Origin: Anaerolineaceae bacterium UBA5224
Lineage (GTDB): Bacteria > Chloroflexota > Anaerolineae > Anaerolineales > Anaerolineaceae
Assembly: GCA_002409365.1 (NCBI GenBank)
Contig: DHUW01000009.1
Coordinates: 58,758-72,316, forward strand
Reading direction: 5' to 3'
Length of the DNA: 13,559 nt
Position numbers and translations under genes: made by a program. Of this stretch, positions 1 through 6,535 are shown one piece after another (positions within the stretch are counted from its first letter, which is position 1; every line of letters begins with the position of its first letter). The notes beneath the pieces were generated by a model. The model was not told where the DNA came from and searched no databases. It saw nothing but the letters and a program-made list of their open reading frames with translations.

Positions 1-634
1 TCTTGATTCTTTCCAGGACTAAGTCGGCATATTCCTGGTAGACATCCTTAATTGGTCGGTCATCATTTTCCACCTGGAGTGCGGGAATTGGTGTGCCCAC
101 CCTCATTTCAATTTTCGGTCTCTTCAACTTGAGAGCCCTGGCTAACCCGTTACGGAAACCGCTGAATCCGATTGGCACAACAGGTGCCTGTCCCTTATGG
201 CTCAACCATGCAACCCCGACCTGGGCTTTCATACGACCAGGATTCCAGGTTCCGCCCTCTGGGTAAATTCCCAGGACCCCGCCCTGCTTGAGAATACCCA
301 AAGCCTTGTTCATTGCGTCCCGGTCCAGGATACCGCGATTGATTGGGATGAAACCATAAAAATCTACCAGTTGATCAATCAGACCCTCAAAGGGCATATC
401 ACCAGCTCCAACTAATTCCACCAGCCTTTTTGGATAAACTGCCATCAGAAGCGGTTCAAGAGTAGAGACATGGTTTCCAGCTAAAATCACGGGACCTTCA
501 GCCGGAATATTCTCCAATCCGCTTATGGTTGGACGCGCGAGCAAACGTAACAATCCCCTCGCGAAAAGATTTACTGCTTTTCTGCGAAAGTTGAGACGTG
601 GATAGGTGATTTCATAATTATCTGAGGTGTTCAT
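1..634 (-). CDS. PlsC-family lysophospholipid/1-acylglycerol-3-phosphate acyltransferase, 3' end cut by window
   Basis: This probably acylates lysophosphatidic acid (or a related lysolipid) at the inner membrane face to give phosphatidate. The frame is open from ATG at 634 to base 1 (211 residues seen, no stop). The PlsC blocks are in order: NHVSTLEP at residues 54-61 (motif I), GFIPINRG at 94-101 (motif II), YPEGGTW at 124-130 (motif III) and VVPIGFSG at 152-159 (motif IV). Motif I normally reads NHxxxxD; here the acidic residue is Glu60 (H55-x4-E60), and motif III has GG where FPEGTR is usual. These changes suggest a divergent subfamily, so the exact acceptor is unknown. No strong Shine-Dalgarno precedes the ATG and there is no alternative in-frame start just upstream. 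The gene lies 56 bases downstream of tRNA-Glu on the same strand. Confidence 0.85.
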   Translation of the reverse strand, partial: MNTSDNYEITYPRLNFRRKAVNLFARGLLRLLARPTISGLENIPAEGPVILAGNHVSTLEPLLMAVYPKRLVELVGAGDMPFEGLIDQLVDFYGFIPINRGILDRDAMNKALGILKQGGVLGIYPEGGTWNPGRMKAQVGVAWLSHKGQAPVVPIGFSGFRNGLARALKLKRPKIEMRVGTPIPALQVENDDRPIKDVYQEYADLVLERIK

Positions 635-690
635 TATGCTACAAATTGATTAACCTGCAAATTGGATTAAAGTTTCAGGAAAAAAAATAA

Positions 691-763
691 TGCCCCCACG
701 GGAATTCGAATCCCGGTTTCGGCCTTGAGAGGGCCACGTCCTAGGCCGCTAGACGATGGGGGC
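691..763 (-). tRNA. tRNA-Glu (anticodon CTC)
   Basis: A complete cloverleaf can be folded on the minus strand. The acceptor stem is GCCCCCA (763-757) paired with TGGGGGC, with discriminator A at 691. The anticodon loop CTCTCAA gives anticodon CTC, which reads GAG, and the T arm is CGGGA-TTCGAAT-TCCCG. The length is 73 bases and CCA is not encoded. A run of T (ATTATTTTTTT on the minus strand) follows directly and may end transcription. It decodes glutamate; if this organism lacks GlnRS, the same amino acid is misloaded onto tRNA-Gln for the GatCAB pathway encoded nearby. Confidence 0.96.
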
Positions 764-775
764 GTCAGGTTAGAA

Positions 776-804
776 ATAATATCATGGTCTGATTTAATCG
801 TCAA
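776..804 (-). promoter_or_regulatory. Promoter of tRNA-Glu
   Basis: On the minus strand, TTGACG (804-799) and TATTAT (781-776) are separated by exactly 17 bases, and TGA precedes the -10 (extended -10). The -10 ends 12 bases before the tRNA's first base, as expected for a stable RNA promoter. Read directly from sequence; the activity is inferred. Confidence 0.75.
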
Positions 805-820
805 CGAAATTGATATTATC

Positions 821-895
821 TGTCATCCTGAGCGAAGCGAAGGATCTTAATGGTTCAACCACGAGGATACTTCGTAAAAGAGGCTCTCGATGACA
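821..895. repeat. Imperfect palindromic dispersed repeat (MITE/REP-like)
   Basis: The left end is TGTCATCCTGAG (821-832) and the right end CTCTCGATGACA (884-895), matching as inverted repeats at 10 of 12 bases. The left arm continues with CGAAGCGAAGGATCTT, and a degraded counterpart (GAGGATACTTCG, 863-874) lies in the right arm. The motif GTCATCCTGAGCGAAGCGAAGGATC resembles short intergenic repeats seen in many unrelated bacterial genomes, whose reverse translation gives the telltale peptide RSFASLRMTD. No transposase is present. It lies between the tRNA-Glu promoter and the aldo/keto reductase. Its activity and copy number cannot be judged from one copy. Confidence 0.6.
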
Positions 896-976
896 AAATT
901 CCTTCTCTACGGAGCAGACATCGACCGTTCCCCGTCCAACCCCTCTACACTTCCGTGCATCCCAGCGGCAAACCCC

Positions 977-982
977 TATAAT
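977..982 (+). promoter_or_regulatory. Probable -10 box of the aldo/keto reductase gene
   Basis: A perfect TATAAT lies 22 bases before the ATG at 1004. No good -35 is seen at 16-18 bases spacing, so an activator or a degenerate -35 is possible. The leader would be only about 15 bases and would carry the AAAAGGAG ribosome site (991-998). Confidence 0.45.
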
Positions 983-1003
983 CTGAATAAAAAAGGAGTG
1001 ATT

Positions 1004-1987
1004 ATGAACTATCGTCATTTAGGAAAATCTGGTCTGAAGGTCTCGGAACTCTCTTTTGGTTCCTGGGTCACCTATCACAACCAGATTGATGTCGAACATG
1101 CAAAACAATTAATGTCTGCCGCCTGGGATCACGGTGTAAACTTTTTTGACAACGCTGAAGGCTATGTCAAGGGGCAATCGGAACAAATCATGGGGCAAGC
1201 CTTGCGCGAGTTAGGTTGGAAGCGGGAAGAATACCTGGTCTCGACCAAAATTTTCTGGGGCGGCAAGACACCCAATGAGACCGGTTTGAGTTTTAAACAC
1301 ATCGTTGAAGGTGTGGACCGCTCGCTGCGTAATTTTGGGCTCGATCACGTTGACCTGGTTTATGCCCATCGACCTGACCCCGAAACTCCCATTGAAGAGA
1401 CCGTGCGCGCTTTTAACCATGTCATCAATCAAGGAAAGGCTTTCTACTGGGGCACTTCCGAATGGCCTGCGGAATCAATCCTGAAAGCGGCAAAAATCGC
1501 CAAGAAAAATCACCTGATCGGTCCAACCATGGAGCAACCAGAATACAACCTGCTCCATCGCACGAGGGTCGAAGAAGAATACGATATTCTTTACCGCAAA
1601 CTTGGGTTGGGCACCACCACCTGGAGCCCGTTGAAATCCGGCATGTTGACCGGTAAATACCGCAGTGGCGCTTTCCCGGAAGGCAGTCGGGCTACTTTGC
1701 CAGGTTACGAATGGCTTCAGGAAATGTTCAGTGACCCAGCACGCAGACAGGCTGTCGAGAACCTGGCACATATTGCCGATGAATTGGGTGTCAGTCTGCC
1801 GCAAATGTCCATAGCCTGGATTTTGAAAAACCCCCATGTCAGTACGGTGATCACCGGCGCAAGTAAGCTGAGTCAGTTGGAAGAAAACTTCAAAGCACTC
1901 GACGTAGTTCCCCTGTTGACCGATGAAGTGATGGCGAAGATCGAAGAAGCCATGGTCGGCTACCCTGACGACACCAAAGTCAACTAA
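1004..1987 (+). CDS. Aldo/keto reductase, Kv-channel beta-subunit-like (AKR6 type)
   Basis: An NADPH-dependent cytosolic oxidoreductase of the TIM-barrel AKR superfamily, 327 residues; the physiological carbonyl substrate is unknown. The sequence begins NYRHLGKSGLKVSELSFGSW and has the tetrad Asp49, Tyr54 (in FFDNAEGY), Lys82 (STKIFWGG) and His122 (YAHRPDP). The stretches VINQGKAFYWGTSEW and WSPLKSGMLTGKY are typical of the Kv-beta group. Eukaryotic Kv-beta proteins have Asn where His122 is found, so this copy keeps the classical catalytic His. The frame is open back to 890, but that extension runs into the palindromic repeat; ATG 1004 has AAAAGGAG at 991-998 and starts where the family starts. 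It is monocistronic, with a strong terminator 23 bases after the stop. Confidence 0.9.
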   Translation: MNYRHLGKSGLKVSELSFGSWVTYHNQIDVEHAKQLMSAAWDHGVNFFDNAEGYVKGQSEQIMGQALRELGWKREEYLVSTKIFWGGKTPNETGLSFKHIVEGVDRSLRNFGLDHVDLVYAHRPDPETPIEETVRAFNHVINQGKAFYWGTSEWPAESILKAAKIAKKNHLIGPTMEQPEYNLLHRTRVEEEYDILYRKLGLGTTTWSPLKSGMLTGKYRSGAFPEGSRATLPGYEWLQEMFSDPARRQAVENLAHIADELGVSLPQMSIAWILKNPHVSTVITGASKLSQLEENFKALDVVPLLTDEVMAKIEEAMVGYPDDTKVN

Positions 1988-2010
1988 ATTTTATTGAGTA
2001 AATAGTCTTA

Positions 2011-2039
2011 ACGGAACGAGATGATCTCGTTCCGTTTTT
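2011..2039 (+). terminator. Rho-independent terminator of the aldo/keto reductase gene
   Basis: Perfect 10-bp stem ACGGAACGAG (2011-2020) / CTCGTTCCGT (2026-2035), extendable by one A-T pair, with a short loop. TTTTT (2035-2039) follows. Confidence 0.9.
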
Positions 2040-2055
2040 GTCATTGCCGATACGG

Positions 2056-2061
2056 TATAAT
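2056..2061 (+). promoter_or_regulatory. Probable -10 box of the gatCAB operon
   Basis: TATAAT sits 28 bases before the gatC ATG and 16 bases after the preceding terminator. No convincing -35 is visible; the expected position falls inside the terminator T-run. With a terminator just upstream, the operon needs its own promoter here. Confidence 0.5.
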
Positions 2062-2089
2062 TTTGCCAGTATAAACCAAGGAATTGCCT

Positions 2090-2398
2090 ATGACAACAAA
2101 ACGCATTAGTCCCGAATTATTTGAAAAACTGGTAGGGTTGGCAGCCCTCGAATTGACCGCCGAAGAAAGCACCTACCTTTTTGAGGAAATGAACCATCAG
2201 CTCGCTTCGGTTGAAGCTCTCAGCCAGATCCCTCTCCCGGAAGATGTAGAGCCTTCTTTGCACGGGTTGGAACCGAAAGGTTTGCCACCCCGCCCGGATG
2301 AATGGAAGCCTTTTGCCCATCCTGAAGCGATCATCGCGCTGGCGCCTGAAACCGAGGACGGCATGATCGTTGTACCGGATGTAAAGGGGGCAAAATGA
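2090..2398 (+). CDS. gatC: Aspartyl/glutamyl-tRNA amidotransferase subunit C
   Basis: The small belt subunit that wraps around GatA and GatB and holds the amidotransferase together; 102 residues, close to the usual ~95. The family pattern is visible: ISPELFEKLVGLAALELTAEE near the N-terminus, a helical middle (FEEMNHQLASVEAL), then PSLHGLEPKGLPPRPDE and the tail EDGMIVVPDVKG. ATG 2090 is preferred because AAGGA (2078-2082) lies 7 bases before it; an in-frame TTG at 2084 would sit only one base from that site. It overlaps gatA by four bases (ATGA, 2395-2398), indicating translational coupling and fixed stoichiometry. Confidence 0.93.
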   Translation: MTTKRISPELFEKLVGLAALELTAEESTYLFEEMNHQLASVEALSQIPLPEDVEPSLHGLEPKGLPPRPDEWKPFAHPEAIIALAPETEDGMIVVPDVKGAK

Positions 2399-3996
2399 GC
2401 CTGACTCAATTAAGTGCTTTTGAAGTCGCCCATAAAGTCCGCACTGGAGAGGTTAAAGCCGCAGAATTTGCACAGGCTGCACTTGAACAAATCAGAGCGG
2501 TTGATGGCGTTTCGGGCTCTCTCAACCCCGGTGAGCTCGACCCAATAGAGGAAAGCAAGGTTCACGCTTTTATCCAGGTCACGCAGGATAAGGCAATTGA
2601 GCAAGCGGAAAAAGTTGATCAAAAGATCGCCAATGGAGATGAGCCGGGTTTGCTGGCAGGCGTACCGCTTTCGGTAAAGGATATTTTTTGCGTCGAAGGT
2701 ACGCGCACAACAGCCGCGTCAAAGATCATTGCCAATTTCGTCCCGCCGTACACCGCCACAGCAGTGCAGCGCCTGGTAGATGCCGGCGCTATCGTTCTGG
2801 GTAAAGTCAACTTGGATGAATTTACTTTTGGCTCTTCCAATGAATCCAGTGCTTTTCAACCCTCCACCAGCAACCCCTGGAATACCGAGTATGTTCCCGG
2901 TGGATCATCGGGTGGTTCGGCAGCCAGCGTTGCCGCCCAGGAAGTTGCCCTCTCGCTGGGTACCGACACTGGCGGCTCCATCCGCCAGCCGGCAGCTTTT
3001 TGCGGTGTGGTCGGGTTGAAGCCCAGTTACGGAAGGGTTTCACGCCTGGGTTTGATCGCCTTTGCCTCCTCGCTGGATTGCCCCGGACCACTCTCCCGGA
3101 ATGTGCGTGATTCTGCCCTGATGCTCCAGGTGATGGCAGGCAACGACCCCAAAGACAGCACTTCCTCCACCCTCCCGGTCGACGATTATCTGGGTGCGCT
3201 CGAGCAAGACGTGAAGGGCTTGCGCATCGGGCTTTCCCCCGATTATGAAGCTGTCTACTATCCCGATTTGGAGAGCGGCGAACTGCACAGCGAGCCGATC
3301 CAAAAAGGGGTCCGTGAAGCTGTACTGAGAGCAGCAGAAACACTTGCCAAAGCCGGGGCAGAGATCGTTGAAAACGTGCCTATGCCCAACACGCGTTATG
3401 GCATTCCCGCCTATTTTGTGATCTCGCGGGTTGAAGCAGCCTCAAACCTGCACCGTTTTGATGGTGTCAAATATGGTTACCGCACACCAGAAGCTGTGGA
3501 AGACCTGAATGAGCTCTACCGTCGCAGCCGGGCAGAAGGTTTTGGGTTGGAACCGAAACTGCGCATCCTGATGGGGATGTATGTATCGGCTGCTGAACAT
3601 GCTTCTTCCTATTACCAGAAAGCGCTGAAAGTGCGCTCCATGATCCGCAGCGACTTCGAGCACGCCTTTGACCCACAAGGTGCTTACCGCCTTGACGCTC
3701 TGCTCACGTCTACAACTGCCACCACTGCCTTCAAGCGTAAAGCTGTCTATGGCAATTCGGTCCTCATGCAGTATTCCGACCAAATGACGGTCGCCAGCAA
3801 CCATGCCGGTGTGCCTGCCCTGACAATGCCTGGCGGTCTGGACGAGAATGGTCTGCCCATTGGTATCCAGTTGATCGGAAACGATTTCCGCGAAGAGATG
3901 ATTTTGCGCATTGGGAATGCCTATGAGCAATTGACCGCAGACGATGCTTGGCGTAAGGTGCGCCCACAGGTGCTGCAAGGTGAGGTGAGAGCATGA
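2395..3996 (+). CDS. gatA: Aspartyl/glutamyl-tRNA amidotransferase subunit A (amidase)
   Basis: The glutaminase subunit: it hydrolyses glutamine and channels ammonia to GatB to amidate Glu-tRNA(Gln) or Asp-tRNA(Asn) in the cytosol. The amidase-signature triad is visible as Lys95 (GVPLSVKDIF), cis-Ser171 in PGGSSGGSAAS, and nucleophile Ser195 in GTDTGGSIRQPAAFCG. At 533 residues it is longer than the usual ~485. The extra length is mainly about 20 residues after the first helix (residues ~34-55, DGVSGSLNPGELDP) and about 15-20 after VKGLRIGLSPDY (residues ~283-303). Both lie outside the catalytic core, so activity should be intact. The start overlaps the gatC stop (ATGA) and has AAAGGGGG at 2383-2390. 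The end overlaps gatB by four bases. Confidence 0.96.
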   Translation: MSLTQLSAFEVAHKVRTGEVKAAEFAQAALEQIRAVDGVSGSLNPGELDPIEESKVHAFIQVTQDKAIEQAEKVDQKIANGDEPGLLAGVPLSVKDIFCVEGTRTTAASKIIANFVPPYTATAVQRLVDAGAIVLGKVNLDEFTFGSSNESSAFQPSTSNPWNTEYVPGGSSGGSAASVAAQEVALSLGTDTGGSIRQPAAFCGVVGLKPSYGRVSRLGLIAFASSLDCPGPLSRNVRDSALMLQVMAGNDPKDSTSSTLPVDDYLGALEQDVKGLRIGLSPDYEAVYYPDLESGELHSEPIQKGVREAVLRAAETLAKAGAEIVENVPMPNTRYGIPAYFVISRVEAASNLHRFDGVKYGYRTPEAVEDLNELYRRSRAEGFGLEPKLRILMGMYVSAAEHASSYYQKALKVRSMIRSDFEHAFDPQGAYRLDALLTSTTATTAFKRKAVYGNSVLMQYSDQMTVASNHAGVPALTMPGGLDENGLPIGIQLIGNDFREEMILRIGNAYEQLTADDAWRKVRPQVLQGEVRA

Positions 3997-5432
3997 AAGA
4001 TTACGAAGTGATCATTGGATTGGAAACCCATATCCAGTTGAATACTGAAACCAAGATTTTTTGCAGCTGCAAAGCCGATTCCTGGGAAGCCGAACCGAAT
4101 ACCAATATTTGCCCGGTCTGCAGCGGTCTGCCCGGTGTGTTACCAGTTTTGAATGCCGAAGCGGTTCATAAAGGCGCAATTTTGGCGGCTGCGATGCATG
4201 CTCAGATCAACACCAAATCTTATTTTGATCGCAAGAACTATTTCTACCCTGATCTGCCCAAAGGCTATCAAATCTCCCAGTTTGACCAGCCGATCGGCAG
4301 AGGCGGCTACCTCGATCTGCCCCTGGAAAATGGCGAGACACGCCGGGTACGCATCCACAACCTGCATCTCGAGGAAGATGCCGGCAAGACCAAGACTGAG
4401 CGCGGCGTGCGGTTGCTCGATTTCAATCGCTGTGGTGTCCCCTTGGTAGAGATGGTGACTGAACCAGATTTGCGCTCAGGCGATGAAGCTGCCCAATACC
4501 TGATCCGTCTGCGCCAACTATTGCGGTGGATCGGCGTCTCAGAAGCCGATATGGAGCGTGGTCACCTGCGCTGTGACGCAAACGTCTCCATCCGCGAACG
4601 GGGCACTACTGTTTTGAATACCAAAACCGAGATCAAAAATGTCAACTCGATCGATTCAGTACGCCAGGCGATCGGTGAAGAAGCCAAACGCCAGATCGAA
4701 CTGGTAGAATCGGGTGGAAAAGTGGAATCCTATACGCTCGATTGGGATGCCGATCGCGGTAAGCTTACCAAGATGCGCTCCAAGGAGACCGAAGCCGATT
4801 ACCGCTACTTCCGCGAGCCCGATTTGTTACCTGTAGTGCTGAGCACCGAAGAAATTGATGCCGTTATTGCAAGGTTGCCGGAACTGCCTCTTGCAAGACG
4901 GGCGCGCTTTGAACAGGAATATCAGCTTTCAGCCTACGATGCCGAAATTTTAACCAGCGAGCGCAGCTTGTCCGATTATTATGAAGCCGCAGTTGCTGCA
5001 TATGCAGGAGAAGCTAAAACAGCCGCCAACTGGATGATGAACGACCTCTCCCGGCTTTTGAATGACCTGGGTAAAACCGCTGACCAGCTGGTTTTGAAAC
5101 CCGAAAACCTGGCAGAGATCATCAGCATGGTGGATAAAGGCAAGATCAACGCCGCCACCGGCAAGAGCCTGCTCAAGAAAGTGGAAGAAACCGGCAAGTC
5201 ACCATCAGAAATTGTCGATGATGAAGGTTTGGGATTGATCGCAGACAGTGACGCCCTGCGTAAACAGATTGAAGGTATTTTAGCTGGTGCTTCTGCTGAA
5301 GTTGCCAGTTTCCGGGCAGGCAAAGAGAGCCTGTTAGGCTGGTTTGTGGGGCAGGTAATGCGTTCTTCAGGCGGTAAAGCCGACCCCAAACGCACCCGCG
5401 AGATCTTACTCGAGCTATTAAATAAAGAATGA
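3993..5432 (+). CDS. gatB: Aspartyl/glutamyl-tRNA amidotransferase subunit B
   Basis: This subunit binds the mischarged tRNA, phosphorylates the side-chain carboxylate with ATP and transfers ammonia from GatA. It has 479 residues, the normal length. Seen in order: IGLETHIQLNTETKIFC at residues 8-24; a Cys4 zinc site (Cys24, Cys26, Cys40, Cys43 in CSC and CPVC); HLEEDAGK (125-132); DFNRCGVPLVEM (143-154); RCDANVSIR; TEIKNVNS; and SKETEADYRYFREPDLLPV. A helical YqeY-like tail that contacts the tRNA elbow fills roughly the last 150 residues. Last gene of gatCAB, followed 9 bases later by a terminator. The sequence alone does not show whether it serves Gln, Asn or both. Confidence 0.97.
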   Translation: MKDYEVIIGLETHIQLNTETKIFCSCKADSWEAEPNTNICPVCSGLPGVLPVLNAEAVHKGAILAAAMHAQINTKSYFDRKNYFYPDLPKGYQISQFDQPIGRGGYLDLPLENGETRRVRIHNLHLEEDAGKTKTERGVRLLDFNRCGVPLVEMVTEPDLRSGDEAAQYLIRLRQLLRWIGVSEADMERGHLRCDANVSIRERGTTVLNTKTEIKNVNSIDSVRQAIGEEAKRQIELVESGGKVESYTLDWDADRGKLTKMRSKETEADYRYFREPDLLPVVLSTEEIDAVIARLPELPLARRARFEQEYQLSAYDAEILTSERSLSDYYEAAVAAYAGEAKTAANWMMNDLSRLLNDLGKTADQLVLKPENLAEIISMVDKGKINAATGKSLLKKVEETGKSPSEIVDDEGLGLIADSDALRKQIEGILAGASAEVASFRAGKESLLGWFVGQVMRSSGGKADPKRTREILLELLNKE

Positions 5433-5441
5433 TGATTCCCG

Positions 5442-5475
5442 CCCCCTCTTCCGAATGAGGGGGTTTTTATTTTTT
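5442..5475 (+). terminator. Rho-independent terminator of gatCAB
   Basis: Stem CCCCCTC (5442-5448) / GAGGGGG (5457-5463), 8-base loop, then TTTTTATTTTTT. The 7-bp stem arms are identical to those of the terminator behind tRNA-Gly. Confidence 0.9.
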
Positions 5476-5490
5476 ATAAAACTGGAAATA

Positions 5491-5518
5491 TTGACACTGC
5501 CCCTTTTTAGGCTAAAAT
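5491..5518 (+). promoter_or_regulatory. Promoter of tRNA-Gly
   Basis: Perfect -35 TTGACA (5491-5496), 16-base spacer, -10 TAAAAT (5513-5518). The -10 ends 9 bases before the tRNA, so the precursor 5' leader is very short. Spacing and placement are as expected for a strong stable-RNA promoter. Confidence 0.82.
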
Positions 5519-5527
5519 AAAGGCTAC

Positions 5528-5599
5528 GCGGGCGTCGCCAAGTGGTAAGGCATTAGCCTTCCAAGCTAACACTCGTCGGTTCGAATCCGATCGCCCGCT
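5528..5599 (+). tRNA. tRNA-Gly (anticodon TCC)
   Basis: Acceptor stem GCGGGCG (5528-5534) pairs with CGCCCGC (5592-5598); the discriminator is T at 5599. The anticodon stem TTAGC/GCTAA encloses loop CTTCCAA, giving anticodon TCC, which reads GGA (and GGG by wobble). The T arm is GTCGG-TTCGAAT-CCGAT, with one G-T closing pair. CCA is not encoded. Length 72 bases, normal for tRNA-Gly. Confidence 0.96.
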
Positions 5600-5606
5600 T
5601 AAAAAT

Positions 5607-5632
5607 CCCCCTCTCTTGAGGGGGTGTTTTTT
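5607..5632. terminator. Terminator between tRNA-Gly and cdsA, probably bidirectional
   Basis: Stem CCCCCTC (5607-5613) / GAGGGGG (5618-5624) with loop TCTT. TGTTTTTT follows on the plus strand and ATTTTT on the minus strand. It would end the tRNA-Gly transcript and also the convergent frr-uppS-cdsA transcript, whose last stop lies about 100 bases away. No better minus-strand terminator is seen in 5633-5725, which holds only a short weak inverted repeat (AGGCA-T-TGCCT, 5705-5715). Confidence 0.85.
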
Positions 5633-5725
5633 ATCCGATTTTGGATAATTCTGGTCAATCGCAGGAAAAACCATTTTGATAGGTAGTTTTTATATTTAAA
5701 GGGAAGGCATTGCCTATGAAACTTT

Positions 5726-6535
5726 CTACCCTAACAAAATCACAAAATAGGTAGTGATCACCAGCGCCCAGAGCATTGAATCCAGCCGGTCCAGGATACC
5801 GCCGTGACCAGGCAGGAGTTTGCCGGTATCCTTCACGCCCATGGTGCGCTTGAGCAAGCTCATCAGCGCGTCCCCAAAAAATGCCATCGGACCCATGATC
5901 AGACCCAGCAATCCCCCTTTAGCTGGTCCCAGTTCCGGTAAGACGCCTTTGAGGATCAAGCCGATCATTACTCCCGAGACCAAACCAACCAGCGTACCTC
6001 CCAGGAAACCTTCGAGCGTCTTCTTGGGGCTCAACTGCGGCAGCAGACTGAACCTGCCAAAACGGGAACCTACCAGGTAAGCCCCGGCATCCACCAGCCA
6101 GACCAATGCGATCGACACCAAAACCCATAAGTTTCCGTTTGAGCCGCTGTGATTAAGAGTGATACCGTAGGCGCCCAGAACGCCTATGTAAAAGACACCA
6201 AACAGCCCGAAAACAAAACCCTGAAAAGCCTGTTGGTCATCATGCTCATATTTCCACAGCGCCTTCAGACCAAAAATAGCCAGGATCAGGGGCAGCAAAA
6301 TAAATTCCAAGGCAATGCTGCTGAATGCCCTCAGCAGGGCTATGGCGAAGATACCAGCGATGATCAGAGCATAGGAAACCTGGTATCCTGCCGTTTTGAG
6401 CATGCGGGTGTACTCGTAGCCGGCAAATGCCAGGATCAATGCCAGGAAAATATCAAAAACCCATCCCCCCAACCAAGCAATACCCAAAAACAAGGGTACA
6501 AAGACCAAAGCTGAAAGGACCCGGGTTTTCAGCAT
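5726..6535 (-). CDS. cdsA: Phosphatidate cytidylyltransferase (CDP-diacylglycerol synthase)
   Basis: An integral membrane enzyme that makes CDP-diacylglycerol from phosphatidate and CTP, the branch-point precursor of anionic phospholipids and phosphatidylethanolamine. It has 269 residues with about eight hydrophobic segments, e.g. residues 5-38, 57-90, 105-125, 136-156, 178-198, 207-222 and 253-268. The C-terminal signature SLLKRTMGVKDTGKLLPGHG followed by GILDRLD (residues 226-252) fits the family pattern with its KD, HGG and DRxD residues; SPKKTLEG (169-176) is also typical. The ATG shares its A with the uppS stop (TAATG), so translation is coupled. It pairs logically with the PlsC-type enzyme at the left edge, which would supply phosphatidate. 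Confidence 0.96.
   Translation of the reverse strand: MLKTRVLSALVFVPLFLGIAWLGGWVFDIFLALILAFAGYEYTRMLKTAGYQVSYALIIAGIFAIALLRAFSSIALEFILLPLILAIFGLKALWKYEHDDQQAFQGFVFGLFGVFYIGVLGAYGITLNHSGSNGNLWVLVSIALVWLVDAGAYLVGSRFGRFSLLPQLSPKKTLEGFLGGTLVGLVSGVMIGLILKGVLPELGPAKGGLLGLIMGPMAFFGDALMSLLKRTMGVKDTGKLLPGHGGILDRLDSMLWALVITTYFVILLG

Noticed and set aside
890..1003. N-terminal extension of the aldo/keto reductase from ATG 890
   Set aside because: It begins inside the palindromic repeat, lacks a ribosome site, crosses the TATAAT at 977-982 and has no counterpart in the family.
794..1018. 74-codon minus-strand frame over the repeat
   Set aside because: Contains RSFASLRMTD, the typical false peptide of the dispersed repeat; overlaps the tRNA promoter and the reductase start.
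2084..2089. TTG start for gatC
   Set aside because: Only one base from the AAGGA site; ATG 2090 has proper spacing and fits the family.
2822..3978. Long minus-strand open frames (up to ~178 codons) opposite gatA
   Set aside because: They lie wholly inside a clearly conserved gatA, have no family similarity or ribosome site, and are shadows of its codon pattern.
4979..5395. 138-codon minus-strand frame inside gatB
   Set aside because: Low-complexity Ser/Pro/Arg shadow of the YqeY-like tail of gatB; no start signal.
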